A stretch of 64,000 nt of DNA from Buttiauxella sp. A111 (GTDB lineage: Bacteria > Pseudomonadota > Gammaproteobacteria > Enterobacterales > Enterobacteriaceae). The notes under the pieces are model-generated. The model searched no databases and was not told the origin of the DNA. It saw nothing but the letters and a program-made list of their open reading frames with translations. This document shows, piece after piece, positions 61,208-64,000 of the stretch; position 1 is the stretch's first letter, and each line of letters opens with the position of its first letter. The stretch is from positions 248,001 to 312,000 of the forward strand of contig NZ_BJFN01000006.1 of the NCBI RefSeq assembly GCF_014189855.1, written 5' to 3'. Position numbers and translations under genes: made by a program.

Positions 61208-63240
61208 TTTAACTTCCTGTTAATGACGCAATCTGGATTTGCAGACAGCGTACCGGTGTTGCCATTCACCTGATAACCAGGAACCTGGCGGATTTGAGAG
61301 AAGTGATTTGCCAGTGACCATGCATCCACACCCATCGCATACAGACGCGCCAGCGAGTAGTCGTTATGCACACTCCCCAACGCTTGTTGCATCAACGATG
61401 GATTGTTGCCCGCAAGCATCGGGATTTCACTGAACTGCAAACCGTCCATTTCCAGACGGAAATCTGGACCGTTCACGCCCTGAGAGCTGCGCGAGCTGGC
61501 ATACAGCTGTGCTGCGCTACGGCTACCGGTACGCATGGCGATCATCGGTTTGATCAGAGCGACTTCATCCGGCGTTGCCACAATATAAGCGGCGTCTACG
61601 CCACCGGACGTACCTGCGGTAATTTGTGCATCAGTCGGTGGTGGTGGGATAGTCAGCCCGCCGATGGTCACACCCGCTGGTTGAGCGGAGGCTGGCGTTA
61701 CCGGAGTTCCGCTTAACGCGATACCTGAACCGCTGTTAATCCCTTGTTTGAGTTCGGCAATGGAACCGAATTTTTGTTGCAGCACCGTGCTGCCACCCAG
61801 CTTCAGCCATTCATCGGCAAAGGCTTTGGTCACGCGATCGCCCAGTGTGCTACGCGGCACCAGTAACAGCGGTGCACGGTGGCCCTGTTGCCAGATATGG
61901 CCTGCTGCATCACGGGCTTCATCTTCTGGCGACAGTGCGAAGTAGCAGATATTGGCACGGTTCTGTACGTTTTCCGGCTGGTTCAACGCCAGGATATTCA
62001 GTGGCGAAGTCGTGGTGGCTAACTGGTCAACATTGTTTTTAAGCAATGGGCCGACGACTATCGTTGCACCATCTTGCTGGGCTTGAGCCAGTATCTGCGC
62101 CAGTGGCTGCGTGGTGGTATCGTAGACTTTGATTTCAGCGGATGGATTCGCCGGGGCTGCTGCCGCTGCCTGCACTTGTGGCGCAGGTTGCGCCGCTGGA
62201 GCAGGTTGTACAGGAGTCTCCGTAGGCTGTTGGGTTAAATCATCAACCGAGGCGGCTGACGGGCTTGCCACCATGTTGGGATCGACTGGCTGTGGCAGAG
62301 CTGCTTGTGTGGTATCACCAGGTTGCGCATTGGCATCCGCTGGCTGCGCTGGTGCCGTCGTTTGTGAAACCGGTGCGGAACCCATGTTTTTCGCTGCTTC
62401 AAAACCCTGCTGAATGGTGCGACCAAAAACCGCGGCCTGGCCGCTTAATGGCAGCAGCAGGGCAATTTTGTTAGTCGACGCGGGTTTGTAATTCTGCATA
62501 TTGCTTAACTGCGTCGGCAGTGTTTTCGCACCCGGATTCTGCGGATAGCGCGTTTGCCAGTCTTTAATACCGGCTTTGAGCATTTCAGGATCGTTACGGT
62601 TGTCGTTCCAGACGCGTTGCAGATCCAGCCAACCTTGCAGTGTGTTTTCGTCGGCATTGATAACCAGAGACTTCATCTGCTCGGCCGTCATCAGCGATAA
62701 CGCCTGCCAGGTACCATCAATATTTTTTTGATGCGCAGGGCCGGTCAACATTGGCTCTTGCGCGATGTATGCGCGCAGCAGTTCAATCGACGGGTGATTC
62801 TGGCTTGCGTCGATAACCGCCTGGTAATAGCGCGCCTGCTGATTTTTGTTAAGCGCAGCAACATTGATTTTGCTCAGACGCGCGTTGGCATCGGCATAAT
62901 CTTTCTGAACGACTTTCACTTCGGCTGCCAGCAGTGCCTGTTCGCGGCGTTGCGTCTCGTCCATCTCTTTCGGTAGCTGATTGTAGAGATCAACGGCTTG
63001 CTGGGTTTTGCCTTCTTTTAACAGCGCATGAATGGCGAGTAATTGCCAGGTGGTCTTGCTATCATCAGTGCTTTGCTGCATTTGTTGCAGGTAATACGCC
63101 GAATTAGCAGTGGCTTCGCCCTGCATATGCGCATTCGACTGGTCTGGTGCTTTAGTAGTACAGCCGGCAAAAAATAGCGCGGCCAGCACAACAGGCAGAC
63201 AACGCCCGGCTTTAGAACGAATAAATTTAGACGGTACCAT
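61165..63240 (-). CDS. lpoA: LpoA, outer-membrane activator of PBP1A
   Basis: A 691-residue lipoprotein with a lipobox LFFAGC (cysteine about 27). The N-terminal half is a TPR-like helical domain (about 30-260), then a low-complexity linker rich in alanine, proline and glutamine (about 290-375), then a periplasmic-binding-type domain. The linker makes it slightly longer than E. coli LpoA. It activates the glycan polymerase PBP1A from the outer membrane (established). It is divergent from rsmI with 62 bases between. Confidence 0.95.
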   Translation of the reverse strand: MVPSKFIRSKAGRCLPVVLAALFFAGCTTKAPDQSNAHMQGEATANSAYYLQQMQQSTDDSKTTWQLLAIHALLKEGKTQQAVDLYNQLPKEMDETQRREQALLAAEVKVVQKDYADANARLSKINVAALNKNQQARYYQAVIDASQNHPSIELLRAYIAQEPMLTGPAHQKNIDGTWQALSLMTAEQMKSLVINADENTLQGWLDLQRVWNDNRNDPEMLKAGIKDWQTRYPQNPGAKTLPTQLSNMQNYKPASTNKIALLLPLSGQAAVFGRTIQQGFEAAKNMGSAPVSQTTAPAQPADANAQPGDTTQAALPQPVDPNMVASPSAASVDDLTQQPTETPVQPAPAAQPAPQVQAAAAAPANPSAEIKVYDTTTQPLAQILAQAQQDGATIVVGPLLKNNVDQLATTTSPLNILALNQPENVQNRANICYFALSPEDEARDAAGHIWQQGHRAPLLLVPRSTLGDRVTKAFADEWLKLGGSTVLQQKFGSIAELKQGINSGSGIALSGTPVTPASAQPAGVTIGGLTIPPPPTDAQITAGTSGGVDAAYIVATPDEVALIKPMIAMRTGSRSAAQLYASSRSSQGVNGPDFRLEMDGLQFSEIPMLAGNNPSLMQQALGSVHNDYSLARLYAMGVDAWSLANHFSQIRQVPGYQVNGNTGTLSANPDCVINRKLNWLQFSRGQIVPAS

Positions 63241-63302
63241 TCTGTATCCAGTGTAATTTTTATCTCAGTGTTCAATATTAAATCGGCAATACGGATGAAA
63301 CA

Positions 63303-64000
63303 ATGAAACAACTCGAAACGGCGGCTATTTCTGCCAGCACGCTCTACATCGTTCCGACACCCATCGGTAACCTCGGCGATATCACACAGCGGGCGTTATC
63401 CGTGTTGCAAAGCGTTGACCTGATTGCCGCTGAAGATACTCGCCATACAGGATTACTGCTGCAACATTTCGCCATTAATGCGCGATTGTTCGCATTGCAC
63501 GATCATAACGAGCAACAAAAATCAGAAACCTTGCTGGCTAAGCTTCAGGAAGGGCAAAGCATTGCGTTAGTTTCTGATGCAGGAACGCCATTAATTAACG
63601 ATCCTGGTTACCATCTGGTGCGCACATGCCGCGAAGCGGGTATCCGCGTCGTGCCGCTGCCCGGCCCTTGTGCTGCTATTGCGGCATTAAGTGCTGCCGG
63701 TTTACCTTCCGATCGCTTCTGCTACGAAGGTTTCTTGCCTGCTAAATCGAAAGGCCGCCGCGATGCGCTTAAGGCCATTGAGCAAGAACCTCGCACGCTG
63801 ATCTTCTATGAGTCCACGCATCGCCTGCTCGATAGTTTAGACGATATCTGCGCTGTGCTTGGTGAATCACGCTATGTGGTGCTGGCTCGCGAGCTAACGA
63901 AGACCTGGGAATCGATTCACGGCGCCCCGATTGGTGAGTTGGCGGCATGGGTGAAAGAAGACGAAAACCGCCGCAAAGGTGAAATGGTCCTGATTGTCGA
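63303..64000 (+). CDS. rsmI: RsmI, 16S rRNA C1402 2'-O-methyltransferase (partial, 3' end off the window)
   Basis: The first 232 codons are present of a family of about 286. Motifs: [19 protein letters not shown] (about 14-32), [35 protein letters not shown] (about 87-106), [18 protein letters not shown] and [12 protein letters not shown], all typical of the tetrapyrrole-methylase-like RsmI family. It transfers a methyl group from S-adenosylmethionine to C1402 of 16S rRNA. It is divergent from lpoA, as in E. coli. Confidence 0.96.
   Translation, partial: MKQLETAAISASTLYIVPTPIGNLGDITQRALSVLQSVDLIAAEDTRHTGLLLQHFAINARLFALHDHNEQQKSETLLAKLQEGQSIALVSDAGTPLINDPGYHLVRTCREAGIRVVPLPGPCAAIAALSAAGLPSDRFCYEGFLPAKSKGRRDALKAIEQEPRTLIFYESTHRLLDSLDDICAVLGESRYVVLARELTKTWESIHGAPIGELAAWVKEDENRRKGEMVLIV

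Overview
The window is a piece of an enterobacterial chromosome (order Enterobacterales, most likely family Enterobacteriaceae). The backbone msrA–tamA–tamB–ytfP–ppa–ytfQRT–yjfF–fbp–mpl–darP–tldE–cybC matches the Escherichia coli order, the proteins closely resemble their E. coli counterparts, and ERIC-type repeats are present. I cannot fix the genus. In E. coli the dolP–diaA–yraN–lpoA–rsmI block at the right end lies in a different part of the chromosome, so the window spans a rearrangement relative to E. coli, and the DNA between cybC and dolP is accessory.

Layout. (1) 1-5.9 kb: a DUF2877/DUF1116/FdrA set (AllH, AllG, AllF type) with an MFS transporter, divergent from a carbamate kinase; together they look like an oxamate/carbamoyl-phosphate module of purine-nitrogen catabolism. 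(2) 5.9-15 kb: the polyamine-exporter homologue YtfL/PaeA, an exported nucleoside-phosphorylase-fold protein, small YdfZ behind an FNR-like site, and a four-gene operon of three SPFH (HflK/HflC-like) membrane proteins plus a P1B-type ATPase behind a near-consensus Zur box. (3) 15-34 kb: conserved backbone with msrA, the TAM translocation genes, pyrophosphatase, the galactofuranose ABC transporter, a chemoreceptor behind a FliA-type promoter, fbp, mpl, darP, tldE and cytochrome b562. (4) 34.2-46.3 kb: an unknown exported protein, the complete malonate decarboxylase cluster mdcABCDEFGH with the convergent LysR gene mdcR, and a TRAP transporter divergent from mdcR. (5) 46.3-49.6 kb: a pertactin-type autotransporter. 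(6) 49.6-59.4 kb: a long AT-rich control region and a nine-gene cluster: a stand-alone PRD protein, four proteins of poorly characterised families (EF_0830 type, DUF4312, DUF4311, DUF4310), an amidohydrolase, DgaE- and DgaF-like enzymes, a lactonase-family protein and a PRD/EIIB/EIIA transcriptional regulator. (7) 59.6-64 kb: dolP, diaA, yraN, lpoA and the start of rsmI.

How the genes work together. The mdc genes give malonate breakdown to acetate and CO2 with prosthetic-group synthesis and two candidate uptake systems. The ytfQRT–yjfF genes import galactofuranose and may feed signals to the adjacent chemoreceptor. The Zur-box operon is most simply read as zinc-starvation-induced metal uptake built around an ATPase and SPFH scaffold proteins. 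The EF_0829-like cluster appears to import an amino-sugar acid or acylated derivative by an uncharacterised membrane system and degrade it through an ammonia-lyase and aldolase to pyruvate and glyceraldehyde 3-phosphate.

At least four copies of a GC-rich palindromic repeat (consensus core CCCTCACCCTAACCC plus its inverse) and two ERIC-type elements lie between genes. The two strongest candidates for incompletely described systems are the Zur-box SPFH/P-type ATPase operon (8954-14838) and the DUF4310/4311/4312 catabolic cluster (50678-59425). All family assignments are from reading the sequence and memory; no database search was run.
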